NCBI GenBank assembly: GCA_900155495.1
Contig: FTLJ01000131.1
Coordinates: 1 to 64,000 of the forward strand
Length of the DNA: 64,000 nucleotides
Direction: 5' to 3'
Source of the DNA: Porogramme epimiltina
Taxonomy: Eukaryota; Basidiomycota; Agaricomycetes; Polyporales; Polyporaceae
The position numbers and the translations under genes were made by a program. Below the pieces are notes generated by a model. It did not search any database and was not told the origin of the DNA. It was given only the letters and a program-made list of their open reading frames with translations. Of the stretch, positions 1 to 12,621 are shown in pieces. The stretch's first letter is position 1. Each line of letters begins with the position of its first letter.

Positions 1-378
1 TCGCGTTACTGACTGAGGATCGCTCTATCGTGTGTCTATTAGGTTTGATTGTCGGCTATTTGCCTTCACCCCCGGTGCAGACTTCATCAGTATCCGGGAC
101 AGAGGGTTTGAGCTTCCAAAAGAATTTGATCTCTCGGTTGACGGTAATAAGGTGCTCAAAGAAGAGGAGTGCTGCGAGTGCTCGCTATCAGCATATTTTC
201 CGACGAGTGAGTAATAAGACTAGCAGCTGACCTGACGGTGCGAGGGTCGAATAGTTATTGACTCGGCTGTGACGGTGAGTTATTTGAGTAGAACGAGCAG
301 ACGCAACTGTGTTACCTACAACGTGTGGACTATATCAGTTATGGTACTTTCAATGTCAGTAGCGGGATCGCTAGACAT
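1..378 (-). CDS. DUF6533 membrane protein, N-terminal part, cut by left window edge
   Basis: This is the 5' end of a DUF6533 family gene; the rest lies to the left of the window. The start at 378 opens with MSSDPATDIES, the usual N-terminus of the array members. After an intron, minus-strand bases near 185-100 encode a helix-and-loop motif containing LLFFEHLITVNREI and FFW. The loop after FFW is aberrant: the normal RRKFSG is replaced by KLKPSV. Downstream sequence does not show the usual NRY helix, so the copy may be decaying or an exon border may fall there. A TATA-like box lies about 60 bases upstream (439-446). DUF6533 proteins are predicted multi-pass membrane proteins of Agaricomycetes with no known biochemical role. 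Confidence 0.6.
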
Positions 379-438
379 CCTGCTTCCTGAAGAAGATATG
401 CCGAACACAATGACGATGGAACTCTCATGGGGATGCTG

Positions 439-446
439 CTTTTGTA
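439..446 (-). promoter_or_regulatory. TATA-like box of the left-edge DUF6533 gene
   Basis: The minus strand reads TACAAAAG about 60 bases upstream of the ATG at 378, preceded by a GGCGGG run. The other minus-strand DUF6533 genes carry TATAAAAG- or TATATAAG-type boxes at the same distance, which supports the assignment. Confidence 0.4.
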
Positions 447-1642
447 CCCGCCAGCTGCAATCTCAGATCCAGGCGTCCACATTCACTGGTCACAAGGGGG
501 CCGGCAGGCATGCCAATATCGGTGCACGCGATGCCCTCAGTGCTTCCCTATACACCAAGATTTCCTGGAACCCTCCCACGCGCAAATCGGATATTTTGAA
601 CGAGGTAAGGGAACAGCGGATAATGCGGATGGGCGCAGCAAGTGTAGGGTGGTCGAGGTGACAGAGGGCGCTGCCAGTGCATGATCATCACCACCTTCGA
701 CTACAGATGGACGCGCTCGGGCTTCGGCCGTTGACGTCATACATGGCCATGGATCTCGCAACGTCGGGCTGGCCGAACTCGGATCTGGATCTCGCAATGC
801 ATCATGCAAGCAGATGGCGAGGCTACAGACTCTCCTTATATTGTGCGTTTGGTCTCTCCGCCACTCCTGGGAGGGACCTGGACTCACACGCACGTGGGGT
901 ATCTCTGCATGCATGCGCGGCATATCTCCGTCCAGCAACATCGGTTTCCCTTTCCTAGGGCGTGTTCATCGTGTATCCCACCTGCAGAGGGAGATGCTGA
1001 CTTGCTCGGACGCGTATTCATTAAGTTGCGCGCATGATGGTCATCATTACCAGAAGGATCCGCTCCACATGAGATAGCGAGGCGAGCACTGGTTACTACT
1101 CTGCGTGTAGGATCATGTGTTCCCGAGCTTACAGGTAATGCCACCATCAGGGTTACACTATCTTCGTCGAGGTTACGGCGCAGTTTTGCCGCTCCAGACA
1201 GTGCTCAGGAAGGGTAGATAGCGCATACTAGTACTACTCAAATTGATGCCGACGTGTAGATATAGTCACCTTGGTATACCCATGATCGTATAGCCTGCAC
1301 TACCTACACAGCACGAAAGACTCAATCCGTATAGCTTATTTTTCGTACCACACCGTTCGTCCCACATTTCAAAACTCTACAGCTATGTGAACAAGTAGAA
1401 TATGTCATGTGCTATACTCATACAAGACACGAGAAGTCACGAGTAGTACAACACAAGACGATACCAAGATCTAATGCGAATAGGGGAATACTGAAGCACT
1501 GCGGATACCATGACTGTCCAAGAAGTAGCATCGTACCGAAGCAGGCAATGTCATGTCAGATTGTGAAATTGCTTCGAGCTGGCTAGCCCACACGTGACAC
1601 GAGTCGTGACCTATGCCTCCTCTCCGTCGAAAGATAGCCCCT
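447..1642. other. Gene-poor spacer
   Basis: This spacer lies between the left-edge DUF6533 gene and the 3' end of the next copy. Short open frames on both strands (for example 537-941 minus and 269-661 plus) have no recognisable domain, and I see no convincing splice structure. I see no repeat or transposon signature either. Confidence 0.4.
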
Positions 1643-3419
1643 TCATGCAACCAGGGCTACCCTTCCATGGTCCATAGATTCACTCGCTGTAATCTCGGGG
1701 ATGGCGGCTTTCAAGTGCACATCTCCTAGGCTTGTTTTTGCAACATCCGCCGCTGCGCCGGATGCGGCGACGAAGCTCGGTAGAGAATTCTCTGCGTGGG
1801 TGGAGAAGTAAAGCGGGTCGTCGGAATCAACTTTCACAGAGCGAAGATTGGCCTGCTGGAGGTTGACGAGGAAGTGAGAGACGAGGATCGCTGTGAGGCT
1901 GCGCAGTGACAGTGGAGAGTCCCCCAATGAGCACTGGGGTGTGTGAGAGGAAGAAGTTACAGCGTACGGCGTAGTGAACTGAGTAATATTGCTCGCAACA
2001 CCAAATTGACCATCATCGAATACCTGCACACGAGCTGTTAAATCGTCTAATTATGGAATGTCGTAGTGGGAAGGCATACCGAAGTGAAGGAGAACGTCAA
2101 GTGCAGGATATTGAGGATGAGAAGTAAACTATCGGCGAAGTGAGCGTAATCGAGCCTCAATATCTGGACACGAGCTTCGTGATGTGTACATGGACGTACA
2201 TGAAGTAAATGGTTCCTACAACATGTGGGTGTCAGGTCATTTACGTGTCACCAAAACTTTTGGGATACTCACCATCACGTAAGAATATATCGGTCAAAGT
2301 TGGATGGCGGCGCGTGAGCACTGCTTCTCCTGTATGGGCCTTGTGGAATAGCTTCCACCAGGTGAGGGTAACGATAAGGGTATCCGCCGCAATCAGGGAA
2401 CCTCGAGATGAGACTAGCCCTAAAAATTAGTGAGCATAGATATCGATAATGCGAGCTTGGGTGGCAATTTTACTCACAGCTGCGAAAATATATAAGCTCA
2501 ATGTGACTACGTGCGACGGGATACCGAGCTCACCCGATATCCAAACCCTCAGAGGGAGTGACTTCCTGCAAAAGACAGCCAAACACCGGGTCGAAAACCC
2601 CGCTGAATCCGAATGTAAGCGAAGACTGTAAGAAAGGGAGGTATATCGCGCATCGTAATTGAAAGTAATCTCGTGAGAGAACGAAGCCCACGCACTATGT
2701 TTGCACCGAGAGGGCCGAGAGAAAGGAGGAGGATGAGGATAGAAAAAACTTTCGAGTTGACGAGAGCAAGTGTTCGCATGGCAGAGAACACTGTTAGGCG
2801 GACTGTCAGCGTAGTGGTTCTCTGAGCGTGAGTTCAGGCAGTCTACCTGCTGGCGGTATGCATGAGACATTCTCCATGACAGCAAACAATAATTGCACGT
2901 CGTTGCACCTAGAGCCCCTGTCATCAACACCAGCACAACCGCAAGTACCACTAGCTAGTGGTTGGGGGTAGGAGAACCCACGTCTAGCGAGGCGTGCATA
3001 TCAGCCCATCCGGTTCGCAAGCAGACCCACTATTGGGACTTACGCGATCTGTCAAGGATTTATCGAATTTAAGGACTAGAAGGGCTGTAGTGTATAGGAG
3101 CATAATATATCTGTTTGTGAGGAAGAGGATGGCCGGGGCGGAGATCTTGCGGTTCCAAAAAAGGTCGATCTCCCGCTCCATCGTGATGAGGTGTTCGAAG
3201 TAGACGACCGCTGTCGGAGCTTGTAGTATCAGCGCTCTAGTCGGACGTTAGAGTCAAACTAGGTGCCTACCCGACGCTGTGAGGACGACATAGTCGTTGA
3301 CAAGGCTGTACCAGTGTGTGAGTAGAGCGAACTGCTACAGCTAGCTATGCTGCTCACAAAGTATGAAACAAAACGGCGATTGTGGTGTCGTCAATACTCG
3401 CAGTGGGGTCACTGGACAT
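1643..3419 (-). CDS. DUF6533 domain-containing membrane protein (array copy 2)
   Basis: This is a multi-exon gene of the DUF6533 family, with all family blocks present in order. It starts with MSSDPTASIDDTT at 3419, followed by a first membrane helix and loop with ITMEREIDLFWNRKIS and FLTNRY (about 3195-3110). Next come MRTLALVNSK and LSLGPLGANIV (about 2790-2700), VFDPVFGCL (about 2560), the helix SLIAADTLIVTLTWWKL with TDIFLRDG (about 2400-2280), and LILNILHLTF (about 2130). The C-terminal block is LTAILVSHFLVNLQQANLR followed by a hydrophilic tail ending at 1643. The length and block order match the fully resolved copy at 46121-47855, so I expect about 11 exons. I predict a seven-helix-like topology in a membrane; function unknown. 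Exon borders were not all resolved. Confidence 0.75.
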
Positions 3420-3486
3420 CCTGACTCGTAAGGAGGATACGGTTGCCTCAGTGAAGCTGCTGAGAGGGTTCATCCTAGCGTAGCTG

Positions 3487-3494
3487 CTTTTATA
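3487..3494 (-). promoter_or_regulatory. TATA box of DUF6533 copy 2
   Basis: The minus strand reads GGGGTATAAAAGC about 68 bases upstream of the ATG at 3419. It is the clearest of the TATA elements shared by the minus-strand array members. Confidence 0.55.
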
Positions 3495-3499
3495 CCCCT

Positions 3500-6180
3500 C
3501 TGCCCCTTCATCCTTACAGTGCCTCTTTTACCCGGGAGCCGTATGAGGTGTTCGTGTGTTGAGACCTGGAAGGGGATGCCAGTTAGATAAGATGGAGATG
3601 TGGAAGGGAACGACCAATGAGTAAGGGACCGTAACAGGGCGGATGGGATTCGCTTCAACGACGGTCGGAGTATTCCAGATATTATAGCCGTGGTCCGCCT
3701 ATGAATATCTTCATGGGGGGGCACGAGGCTAACATTAACGTATCGGATCGTTTGCGCTTCACGGCGCTTACTCACGTTGATTTTACTACGGGGAAAATAT
3801 GGCTTCGGCTCATTTGTTCCTATCGATAGCGGAGTAGAAGATTTTGAGCAATGTTTTAGCATATCTAGTAGCCTGTCTGTCGGAGCGCGAAATATGCCAC
3901 CTACATCCATGAGTGCGACTCTCACACAGGCAACTTACGGAGACCACGCCGATATCGCCGCTTTGTTTTGATAGAAAGGGTGTGAAGTTGTACATGGAAT
4001 GCGGTCGCTGATGAGGTTCTCAATTCCAACATTCATATTAGCACCGGATGACCATAACAGACGGAGGGCGATGAGAGTACCTACCGACATGCGAAATGCT
4101 GGTTTATATCGCGGGGTAGGTAGCTATTCCGCCCTCGAGGCGTTTGTCATGGTGTAGCGTTGAACGCAAGTCTTCACCCTCATGCCTGTGTGGCCTCTGC
4201 TGAAAAGAGAAATATGATCGCATCCCACGATCTACCTAAAGCACTCGTATTAAGTTAATATTTAAGTCCGGACAGAGGATATTCACCCACCCGCTGGGGC
4301 AACACTGGCCGGAAATTTTCTGGACATATGGTGGTCTCTTGCCTCGTCAGAGTGCAGGCGACTATTGTGCCTTGAGTCAGCGGCGTACGTGAAACACACG
4401 ATATGTCATAAAGTCGTGAGAGTGCTTGTGCCACCGGTTGGCAGCTAGAATGAAGTCGAAGGAGATATGTAATGGAAAGAGGCATACCATACCGCATGCA
4501 TCCCAAAATAGCAGTGTTCGTGTTTGTCAAACCGTGGAGGTCATTGGAAGCTGCTCTACCGAGTTATCACCGTTTGGGGGATGCGGCTGACACAGATGAC
4601 AATCTGTTCAGCCTTACTTTCCCTTCAGAGGTTGAGCGTACTTGAAATCGCTGCAGATGTTAGATACACCATAGAGACACACCCTCAAAGAAGGTCCGTT
4701 CCTGACAACATGAGTGAACGCCAAGGATGAAGGATGTTCGGAGGGGAGTCTACGGCTTGATATTTTACTTAGGAGAATATAAAGAAGGGAACTTAGGCTT
4801 ATGGATCATAAAAAGTTGATATGTTTAGAATTGCGGGTTACGGGATAGCCGTGTGCTATCGAAAAGAGGCCCCATGAGCAACTTAATTACTAATGAACCT
4901 ACACCTGCTTACCTGAGGATTCCATGAGTCAGAGGCTCGAAATGAAGGTATATTAGCTCTATGATCACCTACCATTAGCAACCGGCTCAGTTATGATACT
5001 GTATGTCCGAGCTGGACGACGGCCTTCCCTCGAAAAGAGTAGCAGCTGCGCAGAAGCGTGCACAGCCTGAGAATGGAAATGGCAAGCTGACTAACTCGAC
5101 CCTTGAGCGCTTACGCGCTGAACCGCTGCATCGGTACGGCTGCTCCGGATCTCCGGCTCCGGGGAAGCCGAGCCAGCCGAGAACCCTGCTTCGTGCATCT
5201 CTCCACTATTGCCCGGCGCCGCAGTCTCCTTCGAAGCACTCTGGTTTGACCATTCTCCGCCGCGATATTATCAATAACCTCTCCATCAGAGATTATTGAG
5301 ACTTTATCTCCGCCATAGCCAGCCTTCATCGACGAGTCGACACTTGAGTGCCTCACCGCCCGTATTTTCGTCAATGCGCCTTCTCATCACGTCCGACACG
5401 CCGCCGCAGACAACCTCGTCCAGGCCCTGCGGCCAGGCGGCGGTGGACGCTAAGTTCACCAGGCGCCACGGGCTGCCATAAGCCGCCACGTGTCTCGGCG
5501 GGGTGCCCACGGCCGATGCTGAGAAGCCCACGTAAGCGCCTGGGGTCGGTCTCGCGAGCCTCGGAGCTCGCCCTACCAAACGCATGATCATATATCGTCT
5601 AGACGGCCCCAGATCTCCCTACGTCACCTCTTCTGCGGCCCTCTCCATTTCAACCCCCGTGCAGCTCTGCGCCTGTCGATCGCCGCCTCCGACCGCCAAA
5701 CGTTCTTCGTTCTCTAGGTCAATCATCTTCTGAAACGTCAACAGGGCTGCCTGCCCGCGCTGCCACGACCGTCTCCGTCGCAAAGCCACCGTCTAAATCA
5801 GCGTCGCTCGTCATTCCCACCCTTGTGCCCGCACCTACCAGTGCCATCATCTTTTGACGCCGGCCCTCACCGTTCCGCGGTCCTTTGTCGCGCACCAAAC
5901 ATACGTCGGACCACACGGTCCAAGATCTCCCGGCCACGATACCTGCTCGAACGCACGATCAACGCTGCCGTGATTTAGCCACGACGTCCACAACAACTAC
6001 TCGCTTTCTCTACGCAAGGTGCAAAATGGCATACACCCATCAATAGCCCAGACTTGGATACGCAACGCACGGTCATTTCGGAGAGTCCAGCTCCAGTCTT
6101 GGTTCTTTCCCAACCGCCGTGCGCCACAGTATCCCCCAACGCGACATCTCCCGACCCCCATCGATCCAATTCTAGTCTCA
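3500..6180. other. Gene-poor spacer with one diverged duplicated segment
   Basis: No gene is recognised in this stretch of about 2.7 kb. Short open frames such as 3470-3925 minus, 5003-5299 plus and 5304-5591 minus lack domains. The part from about 5100 to 6200 is visibly richer in G and C than the part to its left. Bases 5438-5541 have a diverged copy at 13787-13882 in the same orientation. Confidence 0.4.
5438..5541. repeat. Diverged duplicated segment, copy 1 (partner 13787-13882)
   Basis: The two segments share GTGGACGC, CAGGCGCC, a core GCCACGTGTCTCGGCG, then GGCCGATGC, GAGAAG and AGCGCCT in the same order. Copy 1 has about 11 extra bases before the core. Both copies lie a few hundred bases to the left of a decayed DUF6533 C-terminal stump, so they look like parts of one older duplicated unit. 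I do not recognise a protein in them. Confidence 0.55.
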
Positions 6181-6332
6181 GACCTCTAGCTTCAGCGTCC
6201 AAGAAGTTTAGGAAGGAGTCGTTAGTGTAGGCCGAGATTCAATAGGAGTTATCCGAGAAGAGCTTCAAGGGCAACACGTTTTCTTCCTGCAGGTCAGTGA
6301 GAAAGCCAGAGACAAGGATCGTAGTAAGCCGT
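6181..6332 (-). pseudogene. DUF6533 C-terminal stump with in-frame stop
   Basis: The minus strand encodes a decayed version of the family's last exon: LTTILVSGFLTDLQEEN, then a leucine-lysine segment, a TGA stop inside the block that should read like DSDNSLRIS, and finally FLNFLDAEARG. The first 5' blocks of the family are not visible upstream (6340-7000). It is closely related to the stump at 14085-14221; both share the LQEEN variant and the AEAR tail, which separates them from the intact copies. It is probably a dead remnant of a duplication. Confidence 0.65.
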
Positions 6333-6499
6333 GCAAACTAATAACTCTCAAATTTCATGTCGTATGATGCTTCTTACCAAGACTCCTCCTCCCGTTAGTT
6401 TGCTCCTGGCGATCGATGCCTTGCAGATGGCCTTATCTCTATCCTCCGTGAGCCCCGCTACATTTCTCTTATTGAGCTATAATTTGCTGAATTCGTGAT

Positions 6500-6622
6500 T
6501 CTCAGGTGGTTGGAAACTCCGGGAGTGCTGGCAGTAGTAACACTTTATTCGCCCGCCCGTACGTGCGGATTCAACTGTGCTCCTGCACTCGACTGACACC
6601 GCCGCGCAGATATACCAGTGCG
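6500..6622. repeat. Inverted diverged copy of 14229-14335
   Basis: The reverse complement of this segment aligns with 14229-14335. Shared stretches include GCGGCGGTGT, CGTACGGG, GAATAAAGT or GAATGAAGT, CTACTGCC and CAGCACTCC in the same order. The DUF6533 stumps next to each copy lie in the same orientation, so this piece was inverted relative to its neighbour after or during duplication. Confidence 0.5.
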
Positions 6623-7102
6623 CTAAGATTGAACTCACAAGGACGTTCTTCGACAAGGCTGTACCAATGCTTCCAGGTCGCTGACTGGTAGAGTGTTTGA
6701 GGTTGTATGTAGGATTTGACTCTCCCCGTCGAGAATTACCTCTCCTCCGTAAGGGCCGATTTGTTCCGCTTACATGGCCCCCTCATGCAACACACGAAAG
6801 CATAAAGTTACCCCTACGTGCTTTGCCTACGATCATTCTGAATTTGATCAATTCGATGTTACGAGCTGTATTGGACCTTTGTGCTGAATTGTTCTAGCAG
6901 TCGAATAGTATGCACTAGCAGACAATCAAATGCGCTATGGTGGGTATTTTTGTGGTAAAAAGCCGAATGGGTATATCATGGAAGAGACAGGTTCCCAAGC
7001 TCCAAGAAGTGAGATGATTAATCAAGATATGTGGTGCTCCGCCTACCCCTCCCCCTCCCGCGTTCTCAGTCGCCCCAAACCAACCAAATTCCAGCCAGAA
7101 AC
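6623..7102. other. Spacer
   Basis: I see nothing recognisable between the inverted repeat copy and the 3' end of the next DUF6533 gene. The short plus-strand frames at 6697-6897 and 6930-7190 have no domain. Confidence 0.35.
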
Positions 7103-8893
7103 TTATCCTTCCATCTCAAATGATGATCCACATGCTCCATTTGATCCTGCTCCCCCGCTACCACTTGATTCAGCGGATGGCACGCGGTGAACTCCAAAAC
7201 GCGGTGTCTGCGGGGTATTACCAGTGTCATGCGCAACAACAGGAGCTGCCTCCACGAAGCTCGGCCTGTAATCGTCAGAATGGGTCGAGATATAAAGTGG
7301 ATCGTCTGAGTCGACTTTGACGTGGCGAAGGCTGGCCTCCTGTAGGTTGATGATGAAGCGGGATACGAGGATTACGGTGAGGCTAGGTAGAAATAGCAAA
7401 GGAAGACGCATTTAGTGAGAATTAGTTCACGATATGTCAAAGACAGCTTACGGAGTAGTGAATACGGTAGCATCGCTACCGATACTCCCTGATGAACCTA
7501 AAATCTAGACACCCATAATTCAGTACCAAAGTAGAACCTCGCAATGCGTACGTACAGAGCTCAGGAAAAGAACTAATTGTACAATGTTCAGCGTGAGGAG
7601 TAATCTAGGAGAAGCCATCAATAACAAGGCTCCGAGATGGAATTTAACCACGAGTATTGGCACACATAAAGTATATCGTCCCTTTCCATATTGAAAGATG
7701 AAGTGATTAAGGGCTTGATTCTTGTTATACCAGTGAATGTTTTGCACTCACCATCACGCAAGAGGATGTCTGCAAGAGTATGCTTTCGACGTACAAAGAC
7801 CGCCTTGCCATGATATGTGCTGTTGAGCAGTTTCCGCCAAGTGAGGGCAATGACGAGAGTGTCGGTGACGATCAGAGAGATTCTTGGAACGACTTGGACT
7901 GGAAAATGTATCAGTTTAGGCGGTGAATCCTCGGATGATTTTACTGCATACGGCTGTGGATCCACTTGTTAAGTTTGACGGATAATGATAAACCTGCAAT
8001 CTTACCTTGTATAAATCTGGTCGGAAAGATCTACCACGAGCTCCAAGCAACCGAACACTGGATCAACAGACCCACCAAACCCCAGTGCAATTTGGGCCTG
8101 TTTGTGATTAGGCACGTGTCATGTCCTGCGGGCGAACGCATTTTGCGCTACGAGGTAAATAAGAAGCTCACGCACTATGTTCACACCTAGGGGAGCTAGG
8201 GAAAAGACTAATACAAATGCACAGAGTGTCTTAGAGTTGCTCAATGCTAGTACTCGTATTGATGAAAAAACTAGGCGAGTTATCTTGAGTGAAAGTCTCG
8301 TCCGTCAATGTGGTATGGAGTCACTTACTTGCTGGAGGTATGAATGTAGCATAGTCTACCATAGTACTTGACCATATCATTCCGCTACATCTAGTAGTCC
8401 TCCCATCATGGTCTATTCCAAATATGAAAAGGGAAAAGGAAATAATGACTCACGTCTAGGAACGTGCGAGGGTGTAAGCTCTTCTAGTCAATATGATACT
8501 TTTATTCAAACTTACCTGATCTGTCCAGGCAGTATTCAATCGAATTGTCAGGATGAGTGTATAGTCTACGATGATGAGGTATCTATTCGTAAGGAAGAGG
8601 GCGGCTACGCCAGAGAACTTGCGTTTCCAGAATAGTTCGATCTCACGATCCATGGTAATGAAGTGATCGAAGACGATGGCGGCTGGCAAATACACTCTAA
8701 GTGTTCTATTCATGGAGATGTATGACGACGTTTCAGACTAACTTGCAGCTACGAAGATGGCATAACACCCAAGTTGTCTACGATTATGTGCTCAGGATGG
8801 GGGAACTGATACTGGTGAATGTGTCACTTACGAGATATAGTATAGCTCCGCAATTGTGACATTGTCGTTGCTGGCGGCAGGGTCGGTAAACAT
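7103..8893 (-). CDS. DUF6533 domain-containing membrane protein (array copy 3)
   Basis: All blocks of the family are present. The start at 8893 gives MFTDPAASNDNVTIAEL. The loop motif reads ITMDREIELFWKRKFSG followed by FLTNRY (about 8670-8580). Then come a SNSKTLCAFVLVFSLAPLGVN helix (about 8240-8180), FGGSVDPVFGCLE (about 8060), a SLIVTDTLVIALTWRKL helix with LADILLRDG (about 7880-7750), and a LLLTLNIVQLVLF helix (about 7590). The last exon has LTVILVSRFIINLQEASLR with a Gly/Ser-rich tail ending in EMEG at 7103. I infer a multi-pass membrane protein of unknown function. A TATA-like run (8951-8960) and an upstream element shared with the copy at 15395-17081 precede it. Exon borders are approximate except start and stop. 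Confidence 0.75.
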
Positions 8894-8950
8894 TAGGATT
8901 AGGGGAGGGAGAAGAAATTGAGCGTTCCGCTGGGAGTAATTATGACTTAT

Positions 8951-8988
8951 CTATATATACACCGTCAGCTGGTGGTTGCGGCCATATC
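8951..8988 (-). promoter_or_regulatory. TATA box and shared upstream element of DUF6533 copy 3
   Basis: A TATATATAG run lies about 60 bases upstream of the ATG at 8893. Next to it, plus-strand bases 8966-8987 read CAGCTGGTGGTTGCGGCCATAT. A nearly identical stretch sits at the same place upstream of the DUF6533 gene starting at 17081 (17166-17188). This argues for a promoter inherited with the duplication. Confidence 0.5.
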
Positions 8989-10814
8989 TATCAAAGCTTG
9001 CGAAGCACAGACACTCACCCCTTGATACTAGTTTTGGTGTTGCACGACTATTCGTGGACCAGACGGTTGTCGACACACAGCCCAGAGCTCTAGTAGGGAG
9101 CTTGTCTTTTTTGAGAACTTTGTATGTTTATGGCATTATGGCAGTTCGAGAAGATGATCTTGTTGATAAATTTACGGAGCTGTTCGGAAGCTGTTTGAGT
9201 GTGGCCTTCCAGAGCGGTACTGACTAGGATATAAGGTTAAAGGATGGAAATGCACGCATGCGTCTAGCCCGCATACACTGATATCTTGCAATTCAATCGT
9301 GTCTTTTTCTTGCCTATCCCCTCTCTTGTATACGAGCTCATCTAAAGACTACAAGCTCTGTCACTCATCCCATTCTGTGCCATCTACACACCATAAACTA
9401 CGCGTGTACAAAGTGCACCAACCTATAATACATGCTAAATCTGGCGAAAACGTACCTGCTATAATCAGTGGGGGCTGCAGACGAGAGGGCTGGGGTCTCT
9501 CATTGTCTATTGACCGCTGAGGATGCTCTGCTAGCACTAGTGTCCTTTGGATAGTAATAGATGATTGGAGGAGGATAGCAGCTCAAGAAATGCAGGAACA
9601 GCTTCGGCTGTGCTCACCGGTAGGATTTAGAAGATATCACCGACCGATAAGCTTGGCTATACTAGAAGTCTCCCACATGCGATGAAGATGGTCATTGGCG
9701 GAGATGAGCGCACCGAGGCGGCTAGATTATTGCCACGCCATGGACGGTAGATGTACGGAGCAATGACGACAATCGACTGAGTCAAGATAGAGGGACGCTG
9801 ACTAAACGAAAATACAAGAGCATCGAGCGCTGGGCGATGGAACTGTGGAGCGGCAGAGACGAACGGTCATGAGTGGCCCGAATCCAGGGTTCTTCGCCGT
9901 TGTATGCTCCTGCGATAACCTGCAGCTTAGCAACTCGCACAGCAAAGGAAGCCTCCGCGTCTTTGTTCAAGATTGGTTGTCATTTCGTTCCCTATCTGTC
10001 TCACCGCCGCTGTTGCTCCCCCGGTTCCTGTGCCAGCGGTGAGCCTCCGAGGGAGGACATGCGTGCTGCATTGCCATGGCTCGGTGGTCGTCGTCAGGGG
10101 GTGTCAACGGGGTGCGCACCTCCGTGGATATATCGAGCACTCCATTGCCAAGCGCGAGGGGTGTGTCGCTGGGGCACGCACAGGGGGTGCGGAGGGGGTA
10201 TCGAGTCGGGCAGAGGGACGGGCGAGAATATTTGATCGGATAAGAGCTTGGACGACGATTTACGCGAGGCCACTGGCGACGTCGTCGGCGGGCGAGGTGG
10301 TAGCTTGGGGCAGCACCGAACTATACATGGCAGAGGGGAGGGGGCACGAGACTACGTGGCGTGCGTCGCGCGAGACGAAGCTAGCCCGGGGGACAGAGGG
10401 GCATGCAGAGAAAGTGGGTTTGGGCTCACAAACTTCCAGACGGCGGCTTGGCGGACGAATTAAATGGTAATGGTGGGTATCGAGGTCACGCGTAAGAAGG
10501 AAAACGAGGTGGCGAAGAGACTTGCGAGCACTGACGCATTACTGGGCTAGACCCCTTGGTGTCTGGTGCTGGTTTGTAGAACTTTCAAAGAGTGATCAAG
10601 CCTGTTGTAAGGCGTAAGTGTGCGAAATAGAAACGGATAAGTAGTCATGTGATAGAGGCTGTAACATCTAGATCTAGGCCGAAAGATTAGGGATAAATAT
10701 GAAGGTAGAAACAGAGAAGCATGAAGGAGTCTGTAAGCTGTGGGCACTGAGGATCAAAACGCCTAATTATCTCTAGTAGACACCATCTATCCAACGTGCT
10801 AGCCCAGCCATAAG
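8989..10814. other. Gene-poor spacer
   Basis: No recognisable gene lies here. The part from 9990 to 10480 is visibly GC-rich and holds a 165-codon open frame (9973-10470 plus) without any domain, probably a by-product of base composition. The rest shows only short frames. No DUF6533 remnant is visible. Confidence 0.4.
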
Positions 10815-12621
10815 CTAGTGCGTGGCGGCTTCCATGTCAAGTAGCTCTTCCTCCGTGGACCCGTATGAGGCCCTCTCTACGCAACGTATGTCCCCGTCTT
10901 CCGCAGCACCGGTCGCATCGTGTGCGTCCATCACAGAGGAGCCACCCACGGATCCTGCCGCACGGGGCGCGGCGACGAAGCTCAGGCGAGAAGTATCAGA
11001 TACGCTCGAGATGTAGAGCGGGTTGTCGGAGTCGACTCTGAACGAGCGGAGGTTGGCCTCCTGGAGGTTGCTGAGGAAGCGCGAGACGAGGATCGCTGTG
11101 AGCCTACGCGGACATCGTTCTGGTGTGAGTACGGCGGAGTCAGCATGGGAAGAGATGGCGACGTACGGGGCGGTAAACACAGTGATGTCGCTCTGCGGGT
11201 CGCTGCCTCCATTCGCGTTGAATACCTGCGCAGCGAGTGTTAATTCAAACGCATATACACAGGATCACTCCTCAGATGCATACCAATGTCAATGAGAATA
11301 CTAGGTGCAGGACGTTCAAGACGAGGAGTGATCTACAGGGAAGGTTAGTCTCGGACGAACTATGACATAATGAAATGTGACGAAAGGATCGTCGTCCTAC
11401 ATGAAGTAAATTGTGCCTGTGTACGACGAGCATATGTATATGAGCTTGAGGGAAGGAGCAAACCTGAATCACTTACCATCTCGCAAGAATATATCCGTCA
11501 GGGTTATGCGACGATGCAGTGGGACTGCATTCTCAGAGGAGATGTGACGAAAGAGCTTCCACCACGTCAGTACAATGACGAAAGTGTCTGCTAGGATAAG
11601 GGTCCCTCGAGAAGCAAGTAGCACTGTAATGACGTGAACGAACGTGAAGTGTGGGGAAAGGATATTACTAACTCCTACGATAACGTAAGACGCGGTGTTA
11701 GGCCAACCCCGGGCAGTGTTAAGGAGACGGACCCACCCAATATTTATGAGATTTGAAGCAGGAAGAATCTGCAGTACCAGACACCCAAACACTGGGTCAA
11801 CGTACGCACTGAATCCGAGGGCGATTTGAGTCTGTCACGCAAGGCATGTGGTCAGCACGTCGTTTCTGAGGGGAAACGGAACGTACGATGTTGACACAGA
11901 GGGGTCCGAGTGAAAGCACCAGCGTAGCGGCAGCGAAAGGCTTAGAGCTGGTCAGAGCAAGAACCCGCATCCCTGAGAAGGCTGTATAGGTCGCAGTAAG
12001 CTATATGTTGGAAGCGCCGTGAGCTCTCATATATAGTACATACCTGCAGGTGGTATGAAGGTAGCATACTCCGTGATGGCTATCATCCATCGCATTCCTT
12101 TGCAGCTACGACGTCGTGGGACGCACGCTCAGTTTTGAAGAACATATGCTAGTGAAGGACTCACGTCTAGAGATGCACAACAGTTCTTCAACCTTAACAC
12201 CAATTTTCCAGGAGAACAACGCGCGCCGACTCACATGGTCCGTCCAGGTTACGGAGTTGGAAATTGGTGCTGACTGAAGAGCAACATATACGAGGACGGT
12301 ATACCGGTTCGCTAGAAAGAGAGTAGCTGCACCGGAAAACTTGCGCTTCCAGAAGAGCTCGATTTCGTGATCCATGGTGATGAGGTGTTCGAAAAAGACG
12401 AGTACTGTATGGGGGAGATATTAGATGTCAGCGGGAGGTACAATTACGGGCGGATACCAAGAGCTTACCAGCTGCAGCGAATAGAACACGCTTAGAGTCA
12501 AGGCTGCGGTGACATAACGTTATTCTAGATCTAATGACTAAGACCTTTGCATTACTCACAAGTCATTGAACAGCTCTACGAATGGGGAATGGTCAATGCT
12601 CGCAGCAGTATCGTTCCACAT
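10815..12621 (-). CDS. DUF6533 domain-containing membrane protein (array copy 4)
   Basis: This is a complete-looking family member. The start at 12621 gives MWNDTAASIDHSPFVELFN. The loop motif reads DHEIELFWKRKFSG and FLANRY (12375-12290). A helix with LALTSSKPFAAATLVLSLGPL follows (about 11960-11890), then SAYVDPVFGCLVLQ (about 11800) and TLILADTFVIVLTWWKLF with LTDIFLRDG (about 11610-11475). A LVLNVLHLVFSL helix lies near 11310. The last exon has LTAILVSRFLSNLQEANLR and VDSDNPLYIS, with a long acidic tail rich in Gly and Ala that ends at 10815. Of the intact array members this one has one of the longest tails after the conserved C-terminal block. Topology and function are as for the family: multi-pass membrane protein, role unknown. 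Confidence 0.75.

Noticed and set aside
9973..10470. 165-codon plus-strand open frame
   Set aside because: It lies in a GC-rich patch with no domain, no neighbouring exons and no leader; composition explains its length.
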